The notes: generated by a model not told the origin, from the sequence alone. 64,000 nucleotides of DNA from Arthrinium phaeospermum (GCA_006503535.1 QYRS01000006.1:3224001-3288000), one strand, 5' to 3'. Numbered from the stretch's first letter, positions 1 through 11,791 are shown. Numbers and translations are program-made.

Positions 1-1214
1 GTTGCCTGAAAACATGCACGCTACTACCGCTGTGGTGCTACCTACCAGCTGCTGGCTACACACCCGTTGGGGGGAGAAAAAAACTACCTATCTCCTCCTA
101 CAGGCTACAAGTACCTACCCGCTACGCCCGCATGCTTGCCGCGACTTGTGACTGCGGACCGACGCACGTCTGCAGCTTGGGTCATCGTCGAGTAGTATCC
201 CGCTCTCTGTGCGACTACGGAAAGGTCCTTGGCTCTCGCGCGCGTGCAGTGCAGCAGTGTGCAGCGGAAGTGCAGCGGCCACTTGCCACTTGGTCAGAAG
301 ATGAAATAGGTAAATAGAGGCGTGGCTTCAGAATGTTCTATCGCATCTCCCGGCGGCCCCGGCGAGCACACAACATCTCTGGCTCACACACATACATACA
401 CACACACACACACATACACACACTCGCACACGCGTTGGTCCAGTCCTGTCCAACTTATGCAAGGCATCGATGGACATCGACTATTACCCGGTGCAGTGCA
501 TTATGCAGGTATAATGGATTGCTATTTTCTTGGATCCGGCTCCTACTCCCCTTCCACCTCCACCTCAACTTTTTTTTTCCCCCTCTGGGCATCGTCACTC
601 GCGTGTCGCCTCGATATCTGCACTATTGCTTCCTGCTTGCTGTCTGGATATAAGCGACAGCTCATGTACAGAAGCGGTGAGTATATGCAGAGTCTGGGGG
701 TCCCAGGCCCAGTTTCCTCCTTGTAGTCGCATGACTAAACATGACTTTATCACACTGCCGGGGTGATGGCGCATTAGCTTTGCAGATTCCCAGGTAGGCC
801 TTGGTAATTGATATATAGGCTTCGGACTTAGGTATATTAACTGGAGCGGCGAGGAACGCTCGAGGGTCGAGGGAGACCGGGAGAGGAGCTGCTGTTGTCT
901 TCGCCTGCCTGGTTGTGGTTTCTGAACGGTTATGTGGCCGACAAGTCGCCGGCAAAAGTGTGCGAGGGATCCACGGTCGCGAAGTCCAAATGTCGCCGGT
1001 TTGGGTTCTAAAGCCCGAGGGATTCCACCGCTGGCGTGCTGGCGTTTGGCTCAATGAGGTAAAAGCATAGCAAACCAACGGCCAACCAGCACGCCAATCC
1101 ATCTTCTCCAACGTCTCTACTATATCTCGTGGCACTATTGTTATACCAGCCCCCTGTCGGCAATAGTGCTTACGGGGTCTCACTCTCTCAACGAACTGGG
1201 GAATGCCGACAGCC
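1..1214. other. Intergenic region upstream of the methyltransferase gene
   Basis: I see no supportable gene here. The stretch holds a CA-rich microsatellite near 385-423 and pyrimidine-rich patches. Open frames on both strands lack a recognisable domain or a splice pattern. The last part should contain the promoter and leader of the methyltransferase gene, but I could not pick a clear TATA element. Confidence 0.6.
385..423. repeat. CA/CATA microsatellite
   Basis: An almost pure CA dinucleotide tract with interspersed CATA units. It lies in noncoding DNA and has no visible function. Confidence 0.9.
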
Positions 1215-2762
1215 ATGGCCGAGGTTACTGAACTCAACAGGTCGCATTTCAAGTATGTCCTGTCAACTGCATCCATCCAGATACTCCAATAGTAGCAAAC
1301 CTACATGTAGCAGCGGCCTTGATTTGTGCCCCTGGTTTTCTCCTCCCGTCTCCCATCCATCACATTTTCTTGCATTTTACCCCGCTAACGATATGCACGC
1401 CGTGGTAGCAACGAGGCGTCTAACTACGACTCCAAGTTTCAGAAAACGATCCAGCAGCTGACAGAGGCGATCCAAGAGCGGCTCGACTTCATTGGCGTCG
1501 ACTGGGTCGCGGATGAGGATGAGGATGAGGATGATGCTGAAGAACCAGATGGCGCCGACCAGGGTAACGGCACTACTACCGCTACCCCTTCTCCCTCCCG
1601 GGAAGTGCGGCTGCTGGACTACGCCTGCGGCACCGGTCTAATGTCAAGGGTTAGTACTACAGTACCTACTTAGTAACCAGTCGGGGTGGCTGGCAGGGAG
1701 GGGGACGACGGATGGGAAGGGGAAAGGCAAAAAAGAACCCACTATCGGCAGTGCAAGTACATTACCAGACCAGACCAGGGGGGAAAGGCTAACGAAGAAA
1801 TCCCGTTTCGACCGCAGGCGCTGGCTCCTTATACGACCCAATGTGTTGGCGTGGACATTTCCGAGGGCATGGTGGGTGTCTACAATGCCACTGCCCAGAA
1901 CCAAGTACGTCCGCTTCCGTTTTTTGGTTCCCGCTTCCTCTCTGCCTCCTCCTCCTGACCCTGGCCTGACCCTGACCCTGACCCCTTCTTCTCCTCACTC
2001 CTCCATCGATCCCTGGGATTCGGACCCTGTCTACGTATGTATGTATGTGATCGTATGCGTGCGTGCATGCGATGCGTTGCGTGCGTCGTCTCGGCGGTGG
2101 TCCCCACATGGAAAATGATAGGTGTGAGAGGAAGGGGTCCCTATGTCCCCCCCTTTTTTCCTCGTGAATCCTGCCTGCCTACTGCACCACCTGCATATCC
2201 ATCCATCTTCGCCTCTCGGCGATTCCGCGCGACCACGGAAATACATACTTGTAAGCAAGGAAACTGAACCTGACCTGTTGTGGAAAAGGGCCTCGCCGAG
2301 GACGAGATGCATGCAGTGGTGGGCGACGTGACGGTCCCTGACGACCCCAGCCCGGCGGCCCTGGCCGCCCCGCGCTTCTTCGGCTTCGACCTCGCCGCGC
2401 TGGGGCTGGGGTTCCATCACTTTGCGGACCCGCCCCTGGCGGCGCGCCGGCTGGTCGAGCGGCTAAGGCCGGGGGGCGTGCTGCTGATTCTCGACTTTGT
2501 CACGCACGAGCCCTTCGTGAAGCCTGGGGACGAGGGCCACGGGCATGGGCATGGCAGTGATGATAAGACGTTCCATAACGCGGCGCATACGGTCACGCAC
2601 CACGGCTTCTCCGAGTCGCAGATGAAGGGCATCTTCGAGGCGGCGGGGGCGGGCCGCGGGTTCGCGTTCCAGGAGATGGGCAGTGGTGTCGTCTTCACGC
2701 ATGGTTCGGGCAAGGACGGGTCGAAGAGGCGCGTGTTCTTGGCTCGGGGCGAGAAGGTCTAG
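1215..2762 (+). CDS. SAM-dependent class I methyltransferase, 4 exons
   Basis: A predicted small-molecule or protein methyltransferase of 279 aa using S-adenosylmethionine; the substrate is unknown. Exons: 1215-1252, 1409-1649, 1818-1904, 2289-2762, all with GT-AG borders and summing to 280 codons. Motif I reads LLDYACGTGL, followed after an intron by VGVDISEGMV (motif II/post I) and later by a segment ending LRPGGVLLILDFVTHEP, the order expected for the Rossmann fold. A GATGAG hexamer run in exon 2 gives a hydrophilic acidic loop (DEDEDEDDAEE) before motif I, plus a Thr/Pro/Ser linker. The ATG was chosen because it opens MAEVTELNRSHFN, typical of fungal homologues that place the acceptor helix first, and because the splice phase fits. 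Intron 3 is long (384 nt) and carries simple repeats. The family is certain; the exact role is not. Confidence 0.85.
1954..1985 (+). repeat. CCTGAC minisatellite inside methyltransferase intron 3
   Basis: Four to five imperfect copies of CCTGACC. They are followed downstream, around 2036-2085, by GTAT and GCGT tetranucleotide repeats. Both lie inside the 384-nt third intron and probably account for its unusual length. Confidence 0.75.
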
Positions 2763-4879
2763 GGGGCTGACGGCGATGGGCTGGGGCCGAGGGATGGCGG
2801 CGAGGCCTGCCCGTGCCAGCTTCTGGGATTTGGATGTATACTGAGAAGCAGTTGGTAAATGAAACGTTAATACGAGTGCCGTGTTGACCAAGACGTTATG
2901 CCCTCGAGTTCTCGATACTTACACATCGCATAGATGAACTCTCTCGTATCTCAGGGCTGTCTCCCTCGTGTAGGGGTTTGATTAGGCATCGCATTGGCAG
3001 CAACGATATTCCATTACCTTCAGACCATGCTGCGTTGTGGTCTATCAATCCAATGGCCTCACGTATCTCTTGTCCCGAGTACATGACATAATGCCCATGA
3101 CGGCAATGCGCGCAGCGTAATGAGAACGTATGGCGTGGCAGCTGTGGCATAAGCGTTTGACTATCAACTAACGGTCAATTGTGCCATGGCTCACTGCTAT
3201 GAATCCGCTATCGCGCTAGACGAATGCCATAAGAGTGTCAAACCAGAGCGTATGTAAGTTGGAACGCTGCGCGCAAGTCCCTGTAACACGAGAACCGGTG
3301 GAATTGCAGAGAGCAGGAAGCGCATAACGATCGATGACACCTTGATGAAGAGGCTCAAAGAGGATCAACAAACCGCGCTGGCTCTGGAGAAAGGGAACAG
3401 ACGTGGTCTCGGACAAGGTTCGGAGGGCACTGCTTCACTGAGGAGCTCGTTGACACCGACCATTCGCCGCGTCGTCTCGGGCGAAAGCATTGGGCATCCT
3501 GATGACTTGGATGCCCAGTGCAGGCCTATGAGAGCAGTAGTAACCCCCGCCCCCCTGATGACTACCCGAACGAGTAACGTAACAAGCGGACGGCTGCCAC
3601 GTCTCGTGGCCAAGGACGGGACGTAGGATACGATGGCGAAGAGGCCGAGATCTTCTCACCCAAGACTGAATCAACATTTCTTAGTTCGTCACTGTTCTAC
3701 GTACGACAATATACATCCTCCTTCGCCGCACTGCGTGTATAAGTCAAGTAATCATGTACTATGAAGTACATATGCGACTGATATCCATGTTCTGTTTCAT
3801 CTCGGCTGACCTGTAGAGCCGCTGAGTCGGCATCCTCGTATGCCCTAAAAGTGAAGAAGGGACTGTATTTTCTTCATCTCAGCCCGCCCCGTCAATTACT
3901 TTCTACGGTCAACGTCATCTAGCTGTCGGAGTTCCTCTCTGGTTGTATGCCCGGCCAAGCTCCGCCCCCTTAATCTATTGGAACCACGTAGCCTCCCGCT
4001 GACGAAGCGATGTCCTCGGCTTACAAGCGGTACACCCAAGACACTGGGAGCCCCCTAATACCAAAAGGAGGTGTGGAGTGGCGAGTAAAAGAAACCACCA
4101 ATCCCTCTCAGCCAGAAAACATTCGTGGTTGAAGCAAGCACTGTTGTATCATAAGGCAGGCAGGGTTTGGTATCGGGCACGCCGTTAAGGCTTATGGGCA
4201 AGCCAGGCCGTGCAAGTCACCCGGAGCCCTAGTAAGGGGAGGGCGTGCCTAAAGAACTTATTCCATGGGGATCTGGCAAATCTCCGTCGTTTGCAAGGGC
4301 GACCGATCGTAGGATTGATCGTATCCGCTGCGCTGGGATGGGTAGTAAGTAGCATGCGCCGGTGGCCTGCATCTTACTCGGTTGACGTGAAGCCAGGAAA
4401 CCGGTAGCTGATATGGCGACACTTTGATCACATGCCCGAATGATGTTCAGAGATGGATCACACGATGTCATATCGAAGTCGTAAGACACGTCTTGGGCAT
4501 TGGAATTGGGCACGGTGTAAGCTGACAAATGGCTTAACTGAACTTGGTGGCAAATGACAAACCTGGTAGAGACGATGTAGAAAATTGTCCAGATACTTGT
4601 TTGTAAGATCGACTACATTGACTTGCCCGTCGACGAAGTCATTCGCGAGGCGCTGCCAGAGATATCAATTTCGGCGTATTGTATGAACTCTGGAGGCCAA
4701 GGGTGGAATGCCAACACGGTCAATGTCATTTGGAATCATGCTGGTAGCTAGGTACCTCTACATATTAGTCAAGCACAACTTTTCCACCAACGTTCCTCAG
4801 CAAGGGCTGGAATTCATGACCTAGGTGAGGTTACGCCGCCACAATAATGAAGTAGAATATAGGTATCGGGGAAGCTGGA
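2763..4879. other. 2.1 kb intergenic region between two convergent genes
   Basis: No gene could be supported. Frames are short and without recognisable motifs on either strand, and no terminal repeats were seen. It should contain the 3' ends of the methyltransferase and SHB17-like genes. It could be decayed mobile-element sequence, but I see nothing that proves this. Confidence 0.5.
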
Positions 4880-6385
4880 CTACGGCGATGCCAAGTCTCG
4901 GGCCTCAGGAACGATGAAGGCACCACCGAGGAGAATCGCCGGTTCCTCGAGGTTGTGATGTTCGTAGCTGGATCCGATTGTCAGCGATGTCCAGGCGCAA
5001 TGAGCAACGGGGAGAACCTTACGCCAATGTCCCAACACCACCAGCCTCTAGTAGGAAGGCAGGCCCATCCTGCAACGTCTTGCCAGCCCAGCGCATGGCA
5101 AAGGCACGAAGGATGTGGCCATGGGCAACGATTAGAACATCGCCGCGCTGGACCTCCGACTTGGGCTTCCCAATGACCGGTGCGTGCCACTTGTCTCGGA
5201 TTTCCTTGATGAGCCTGTCCACCCGTGCGGTTACTTCGTCCGGACCTCTGCACGCACATGTACCCATCAGCAAACATCCTGTTTTAGCAGCATACGCATG
5301 GGGAGATAGGGACTTGAGGAAGGAGAACAACATACTCGCCGCCTGGACACCCATCGGCCCAGATATCCCAATTACGCCCGAGTCCTTCCTTCTCCCTCCG
5401 GTCTCGAATCTGGGCACTCGTCACACCCTCGTAATCACCATCTGCCGATCGCATTAGCCATGAGTCGCGGCACAGTCCGATCAGAACATCGCCTCGATCC
5501 CGATTGCTCGGGTCCGTCATGGGCCGCAGCCCGTGCGGGAACTTGGATGCTCCCCCTCAACATCCAAGAGATCGGCACTTACAGTCCCACTCCCGAATAT
5601 CTTGGGTGACCTCCACTCGGGCGTCGCAAGCATTGCCCTTGATCTTGTCGGGCGTGGCGCCATGTGCTTTCCAAGGCAGCGGGTCCTTGGTGCCGAGGTT
5701 GAGCAGTTCAAAGGTGCGCTGTGCCCTCGTCCTTGGAGAAACATATCTGCATCAGGCCATTGAGGTGATCAGCGCATGCCACACACGAAGCTTTCCCAGC
5801 GGCGGCTGCAGCCTCGTGTCTCTACAGGTCGAACGACTCGTGGCCAAGGAAGGTTCGCTTGAACTCGGACGCGCGTGTTACCGTGTAATGCAGCGTATCT
5901 GTCGTACGTACGGGCAGTACGTAGTAGGTTCGCCGCTTCCCGGTAAACTCAACCGCAATGGAGCCCGTATTGGTACACCGACGACGGTATCAACCCAGTA
6001 ACTGCCTCTAGCCGCCAAGAGCTGAAACGGCCGTCAAGCCCGCCTTGGCGAAATGGCATGTTTTCAAAACCAAGATTGCCATGCGAAGTATAACTCCCAT
6101 GGCCAAGAACCATGACTTGGGAGCCACATCTATTCCGCAGACTAGGCCCGGGTATTGGATGGCACCGAAAAAGGCTGGACTGGACAAGTGAGAAGGATGG
6201 ACTTACATATGAGCCAATTGCTGGGGCACAATCAGCCTGTCCTCGCCGACAAGCGCCTTGCCCGTGGAGCGGACTCGTTTCTCGCCCGTGGCCGTCAGGG
6301 GGATATCACTGGTGCCGGTGTGACGGCCGTCGAGGGACCACTCGGTCTCGCCGTGGCGGACGATGAAAACGCGGGGTGTAGCCAT
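4880..6385 (-). CDS. SHB17: Histidine phosphatase, SHB17-like sedoheptulose-1,7-bisphosphatase, 5 exons
   Basis: Probably hydrolyses sedoheptulose 1,7-bisphosphate to the 7-phosphate, feeding riboneogenesis in the cytosol. Exons on the minus strand: 6207-6385, 5583-5746, 5336-5441, 5023-5247, 4880-4967, giving 253 aa with GT-AG borders and a correct phase total. The phosphohistidine signature is RHGETEW at residues 10-16 (H11 nucleophile), the second catalytic His is in VAHGH near residue 192, and the chain carries YGDYEG, NIWADGCPGGE and a C-terminal LLEAGGVGTLA-YEHHN block. This order matches yeast Shb17 rather than glycolytic phosphoglycerate mutase. The start gives MATPRVFIVRHGE, with the usual short lead before the signature; an in-frame ATG further upstream would add an atypical extension. 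Related Pmu- and TIGAR-type phosphatases share the fold, so substrate is inferred from the conserved blocks. Confidence 0.88.
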
Positions 6386-7236
6386 GGCTATGGAGGCTAG
6401 ATCGGGCCAGCCAGCTAGTTCTGGGGGTCTATTTCCGTCCGAAGTCGAGTCGTCGTAAACTTTCAATTACTCGCAGATGTGAGATGGCGGGACAAGGGTG
6501 GCGCCGGCTGAGAACTTGAGACAAAGAGGAGATCGAATTTTATGTAGCAGCAGGGTCCCGACTGAACCGCGGCGACGGGAGCATAAGGCATGTTTCTTGT
6601 TTCCTTGGTGTGGGGGCGGTTTCTAGTAGCAAGGCAGGCCGCCGTAGGCTCCTTCCTGCGGGGGACTTACTAACACATGCACGACTTGCCTGAACTACCG
6701 ATCGATACGCGTGTAGCGACATGATGTAATTAAAGGTTCGAACCCTTCGGATCGCGTGGTAAATATTGATGGCAAGGATGCCAAGGACGAACGACTGTCC
6801 GGGCACAACTTGGCAACTTTGAAAGACTATCTATCCGTTCTTGTTTACTTGGAGAGAAGATGAGAACACCAATGGATAAGGCTCCTCGAGAGGAGAAAAA
6901 GAAGAGCTCAAGCATTTGCTACTTTTTTGAGTTGAGTGTAAAGAAGGTGTTTCAGGATGCCCGCGAGTAGCTGCACCCCGGTCGAATCTCAAACTTGTCA
7001 GGCAAATCGATGAACCATCGACCAGGGATAAGAAACGGCGCGAAAGAAAAAAACACACGCAAAAACGACAGAAAGTGGCAGGTAGGCCCGAGGGTTCCGC
7101 AGGCAATGACAATTGATATAAAGAGACCGAGATATCGAAGGGAAACTCTACACGAACGACCTTCTATATTCCTCTCTCCAGATATTATATTACCTATACC
7201 CAGTTGCAAGCAAGACACATAATTGTATAAGTAATC
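6386..7236. other. Intergenic region, SHB17-like promoter side
   Basis: It contains the upstream region of the minus-strand phosphatase gene and sequence ahead of a doubtful ORF. A palindromic TTCGAA element at 6735-6745 resembles a tRNA B box but no tRNA can be folded around it. Nothing else was recognised. Confidence 0.5.
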
Positions 7237-7797
7237 ATGATGATTGCACCACCACTGGATCTGCCTGTACGGCGCTTATTCAGGTCCCTCTCCCTGTCGG
7301 CTCCCTGGCGGGGCGGCAGCGACGGTCCAGGCACGGACACGGCCAGCAGAGCCACCGGCGCGGGAGCTAAGTCCGACAGCCCCCACGACAAATTCGCAGC
7401 TGCAGCAGCTCCTCTGAGCTACGAATTACAGACTTGGCCCATACCACCACCATCATCCGCATCGTCCTCCTCCACGACGACAAGGACAGCCACTCCAGCC
7501 TTTCCGAGAGCAATTACGACCCTGGCCGAGGACCCAGAATCCTTTTCCTCCTCCCAAGACCAGCAAAACCAATTGACCAGACTGCGCCTGCACTCCGCCG
7601 CCCGCCAGCGCGAAAAGTACCCCCACCAGCTCCCGCAGATCAAGCCCAGGGCAAGCCGCGGCTCGTTCGACAGCAGCCGCAGCCGGAGCAGCACCCTCAG
7701 CACCACCTCGAGCAGCGGGGATGACCTGACGGCCCTCCGACACCCCCAGGAACGGCAGCGCGCCTGCGAAGATTGCTGGAAGGAGTTCTGGGGTTGA
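7237..7797 (+). CDS. Hypothetical low-complexity ORF, doubtful
   Basis: An uninterrupted frame of 186 codons rich in Ser, Pro, Thr and Arg, ending in CEDCWKEFWG. No domain, signal peptide or membrane segment is seen. The middle is dominated by Ser/Thr runs and the second half by basic residues and Gln, as in disordered fungal regulatory proteins. It ends 58 nt before the start of the next small gene and happens to be in the same frame as that gene's membrane segment, but no splice pair joins them in phase. It may be a real short gene or a chance frame in GC-rich DNA. Confidence 0.3.
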   Translation: MMIAPPLDLPVRRLFRSLSLSAPWRGGSDGPGTDTASRATGAGAKSDSPHDKFAAAAAPLSYELQTWPIPPPSSASSSSTTTRTATPAFPRAITTLAEDPESFSSSQDQQNQLTRLRLHSAARQREKYPHQLPQIKPRASRGSFDSSRSRSSTLSTTSSSGDDLTALRHPQERQRACEDCWKEFWG

Positions 7798-7855
7798 AAG
7801 CCAGGCGCTACGACAACTACCTACCTACTTACACATACACTCGCTATAACCCACA

Positions 7856-8314
7856 ATGGCGTCGCCGTCCTCCTCCAGACCCCCGCGGCCCATCCGCCGA
7901 GGCCCAGCCCCTCCGCCCCCTCCACCCCTCTCCGAACCGGCACCACCCCGACGGTGAAGCGCGTGATCTGGACGGGCGCCTTCGCCGCCGTCGCGATCGT
8001 CGGCTCCATTTACGGCGCCGGCCTGAAGACGAAGCAAGAATTCCAAGCTGTACGTCGCCTTTCCCTCTCTTCCAACTGAACGACCTAGAGAACTCCCAGA
8101 AGAGAGAAAACATAACTGACACCATGCTGTCGCACGATAGGAAAAGCAACAAATTATCGAGTCTACACCAGAGGACCGCATCAAGGACCTGGAGCACCGC
8201 AGAGGTGTCCTCATGTCCCAGAGGATCCCCCTCGAGAGGAAGCTCGAGGACCTGCGTGGCAGGATGCAGGCCAAGGCGGCAGAAGAAGCAAGCCAATCGC
8301 AACCTAAAAAATAA
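7856..8314 (+). CDS. Small single-TM protein with coiled-coil tail, reading frame broken in exon 1
   Basis: Two exons, 7856-8049 and 8141-8314, joined at a GT-AG intron in phase 0. The C-terminal part reads TVKRVIWTGAFAAVAIVGSIYG as a membrane helix, then a charged helix ending RGRMQAKAAEEASQSQPKK; the shape resembles small mitochondrial inner-membrane assembly factors. A Pro/Arg-rich start (MASPSSSRPPRPIRRGPAPPPPPP) fits the same kind of protein, but its frame differs from the membrane frame: it meets TGA just before the helix, and no GT donor lies between the two parts. One missing base in the C-rich tract around 7900-7940 would explain this. It could be a sequencing or assembly error at a homopolymer, or a real frameshift. 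I do not recognise the family by name. Confidence 0.5.
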
Positions 8315-8685
8315 CAGCAAAGCTGGCTGAAGGAAGGTCGCAACTGACCCCTTATCATATGATACTTGAAAGAAAGGGACGAACGGTCTGGCTAGCCAAG
8401 CACATTTCTGGCATAACATGCATTACACCAGTGGGTCGCGTATTACACTTGGAAATTGTCATGTATATAGCATATGTAACTTCAAGACATAACGAAATCA
8501 CGAGCAATGGATGTGAAAATCATCAATGTCTATTGCAGTTGAGGCCTTTTTCCGGCAGTTTGATCTCCCTGATCAGCTGGCGTATCTAGTCTATCAACAT
8601 ACTCCAGCCTGCCGTGCACAAGTGATGAAGCGCTTGCCATGCCATACATTCATTATCATAGCCAGTACCGTACCCGGTATTCTAA
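8315..8685. other. Convergent 3' intergenic region
   Basis: AT-richer DNA between the ends of the small membrane-protein gene and UBP6. It must hold both 3' untranslated regions. No gene was seen. Confidence 0.6.
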
Positions 8686-10457
8686 TTACTGGGTGGTACC
8701 ATCGGCCGCAGGCAGGGGAATTGCCTTGTAAAGGAGAATCAGGGCGGAGTGCGACTCGCCGCCGCCGGCCAGGCCCTCGATCTTGTCGGCTGACACCTCC
8801 GTGACCTTGTCGTCGTTGAACCACCACCATTTGTCCTCCTCATCTCGCTTCAGGCCTGTCTTCGGGTCGATAGGGGGCTGCTGCTTGACGTAGGCTGTGT
8901 AGTGGCCGCTGTCCGCACTGGCACCCTGATGAGTGACCACGCCGCGCAGCTCATACAAGCCGGATTGGTTGGCGCCATCGTCGTTGGCCAGTTCTTGGGA
9001 AATCAGACTGTGGAGCTCCTTCTTGGCCTCCAACAGGGCCGCTTCCTTCTCGGCTTCAAACTCGGCATCCGTCTTGTAACTCTCCTGCATCACGGTGTCG
9101 CCATCGGCCGTGGTTGGCGCTTTCTTCTCATCCTTCTTGTCCTTGAGGTCCTTCTTGTCGAGCTTGGCACCCATACCGCCGGCAATGTCCTCCGCGCCAC
9201 CACCCTCACGAATGTGCTTGCGTCGCTTGCGGGCGCGCTCAATGTCTTCTTCGTCTTTCCGTACCTCGCGGACCTTGTCGCGAACCGGGATAAGAAGCTT
9301 CTTAAGGTTGTCGTCGCAGAACTCGACGATATCCAGCTCATGGGGGAAAGTAACCTTTCGCATGATCTTGGCCTTCTTCTGCGTCTCCCGCTTCCAGAAG
9401 AAGCGCACAAAGTGCACGGTGAGGTACTTCGGTGCCCGTGAGATCCTGGAGGTACGGGTGTACACAGCTTCCCGTCCCAATGCGCTCGAGTTTTTCTCGA
9501 TCTTCTCCACCAGTCCATTCTTGATACCGTCGGTCAAGTGGTTCGTAGAACCGTCAATATGGCAGTTCAGCTTCAGGAAAGGCTCCGTGACCACCACCTT
9601 CTCCTCGCCGCCCTCCCGAGCAGCTGGCTCATCGCACTCCAATGCGCTTGTAAACTCTCCAGCCATGTAGTTGTCAACAAAAGGGACCTCGGATGCATCG
9701 GGGGCACCCTTCACCTTGAGCTTTTGGCGCAGTTGCGAGACTATTTGAGACCATGCTTCTTCCGCATCCTGCTGAGCATAACCATGGCCAGTTCGTGATT
9801 GTTCGGCGAATTGCGGGAATGCGCTGCGGAGGGCGTTCAGGAAGCCGTGGGGCGTGTAGGGCTCTTGGGTCTGGGACATGTTCTTGTAGAGATCTCGGAG
9901 TTGTCTCGTCAGATCCAATTGGGTAATGCCGCCAAAACCGCCACCGCCAGAAGCGGTCGGCTCGTATTTGACCAGGGCGTCTTGGAGTTCAGGGACAGCG
10001 CGCAGCGTCTGCAGCGTCGAGTTCAGGTAGCACGTGTTTCCCAGGTTGGTCAAGCCGGCGGGTGTGGCACCTTCCTGCTGGGCCTGCTCGGCCTCGGTCA
10101 TGTCCTCGACGAACTTGATGGGGTCCTTGGGTCGTGCAAGGGCAACGCCGCCGTCGCCGCCGGGGGTACCCATCATCATGATGGTCTGGCCGGGCTTGAG
10201 GCCAAACTTGCTCATGTCGGCGTCATCCTTGAGAGGGCCACCCTTCATCAAAATCTTCTGGCGATCGGGCTCGACTCCGGTTAAGCTGAAGAGCTGGAAC
10301 TTGAGGACCTCACCGGTCGATCCGGTATCGACCTCGACATCGTATTTCTGGCCCTGGTGCTTCACGACAACTTGCGGCGCGAGTTAGCGACGTTTGGCAG
10401 TGAGGAATGGGCTGTTGGGAAGAAGGACGTAGATGACTTACTATTTACGGCCGACAT
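8686..10457 (-). CDS. UBP6: Proteasome-associated deubiquitinase Ubp6/USP14
   Basis: Removes ubiquitin from substrates at the 19S proteasome regulatory particle. Two exons: 10442-10457 (16 nt, encoding MSAVN plus one base) and 8686-10370, for 566 aa, close to yeast Ubp6. An N-terminal ubiquitin-like domain (about 1-80, opening IVVKHQGQKYDVEV) docks on Rpn1 in the family. The peptidase C19 domain follows: Cys box GLTNLGNTCYLNS with catalytic Cys at residue 119, and His box DSGHYTAYV with His near 495, then WWWFNDDKV. A Lys/Glu-rich insert (RARKRRKH, then a KKD/KDK run) sits in the finger-to-palm region. The start is fixed by the small first exon, whose acceptor follows a GCTAAC branch site. 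This is one of the firmest calls in the window. Confidence 0.96.
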
Positions 10458-11015
10458 GGTGGCTAGAGGGGTCGACTTATAGCCGCTGCTCTGTTTACTC
10501 TGTTTGTTGAGCCCGCAGGGTGACTATGGTGCAGATTTCGGCTCGATGCAAAGAGGGAAGTGGGAACAGAGAATAAAAAAAGTAAGGTCCTGGCAAGGCA
10601 ACGAAAAAGCGTCGTGTTTTTGCCTTTGGGATTGATGGGATGTATTACTGCGGTCACAGGCCCGTAGTGCAAGGTGAGGGACAGCAAGCTTGGGTGGAGT
10701 GGCGGCTTGAGGTACCCTGTCGAAGGTGGGGGAATCTCTGAGGTAATGGAGCTATCGCTGTATTAGCCACAGTTGCAATCGCGGGAGGCTGAATTGCCCC
10801 ACCTCCCCCTTGGTTGCTGCTGCGTCGGCCTTAATTGGACTTGACTGAAGACAGTCGTCACCTCCTGTTCTGGTTACCTGACAGTACGCCCTCAGCCTCA
10901 CTCCCCCCCACATGAACGAGAGGGAGAGCTGGTAGAGCTTCCGGATTCCAAACCGTCTTTCCTTTGCCGTTGGTTGTAACGACAACTTTGGTCTTGACGA
11001 CCATCACACGTCTAC
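10458..11015. other. Divergent promoter region between UBP6 and ARC19
   Basis: A shared upstream region of about 560 bp for two housekeeping genes transcribed away from each other. I see no convincing TATA box. Short frames here are not supported as genes. Confidence 0.6.
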
Positions 11016-11791
11016 AATGGTACCCGACCGACTCTCCTGCCTTTATGCGCATGCCCTCCCTCCCGCCTAAGCTAATGGATGCATCTCCCAGTCTCAATCT
11101 CTCCGCCCCTACCTCAAGTGCGTCCGGAGCAGCGTTACAGCCGCCCTTTGCCTGTCCAACTTCGCGTCCCAAACGTCCGAACGACACAATGTTCCCGAGG
11201 TTGAGGCCCAGACCTCTCCCGAGGCTCTCCTGAACCCCCTCGTCATTGCCCGAAACGAGAACGAGCGAGTCCTTATCGAGCCGAGCATCAACAGCGTGCG
11301 CATAAGCATCAAAATCAAGCAGGCCGACGAAATCGAAAACATCCTAGTCCACAAGTTTACTCGCTTCTTGACCCAAAGAGCCGAAGCTTTCTTCATCCTG
11401 CGGAGGAAACCTGTCAAGGTTCGTTTGGCCCACCGCGACCCCAGCGGCGCGATCATGGATTCGGTCCCGCATCATACTGACGCCTACCTACAGGGTTACG
11501 ACATCTCCTTCCTCATCACCAACTTCCATACCGAGGAAATGCTGAAGCACAAGTTGGTCGACTTCATCATCGAATTCATGGAGGAGGTGGACAAGGAGAT
11601 TTCGGAGATGAAGCTATTTGTATGTCCTCAGGCCCCTTACCCCTATTATCCATTGCATGAGCTTATGCCATTACAGTTGAATGCCCGAGCAAGATTCGTG
11701 GCAGAATCTTTCTTGACTCCCGTGAGTCGCACACCTACTTAGTCCATGGGTAGTACACCATGATCGCTGACCATTCTTCCAGTTCGATTAA
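11016..11791 (+). CDS. ARC19: Arp2/3 complex subunit 4 (ARPC4/Arc19), 5 exons
   Basis: A core subunit of the seven-member Arp2/3 complex that nucleates branched actin at cortical patches. Proposed exons: 11016-11018, 11092-11418, 11494-11619, 11677-11721, 11783-11791, giving 169 aa against 168 in human ARPC4. Highly conserved blocks include [44 protein letters not shown] joined to [16 protein letters not shown], and [18 protein letters not shown]. The first coding exon is only the ATG, followed directly by a GT donor; the intron ends CCCAG after a GCTAAT branch site, and exon 2 starts at the conserved Ser2. The last coding exon is just two codons plus stop. No other in-frame ATG precedes the conserved start of exon 2, which supports this unusual arrangement. 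Confidence 0.92.

Noticed and set aside
662..1276. 204-codon frame on the minus strand over the methyltransferase start
   Set aside because: It has no domain and a composition like random translation, and it overlaps antisense the well-supported first exon.
6735..6745. GGTTCGAACCC, a perfect-looking tRNA B box
   Set aside because: It is a palindrome around TTCGAA. On neither strand do the flanks give an acceptor stem, anticodon arm or A box at tRNA spacing.
7237..8049. Fusion of the 186-codon ORF to the downstream membrane helix, which share a frame
   Set aside because: The only donor near the ORF end (GTTGAA) does not match the phase of any acceptor before the helix, so they cannot be joined by a normal intron.
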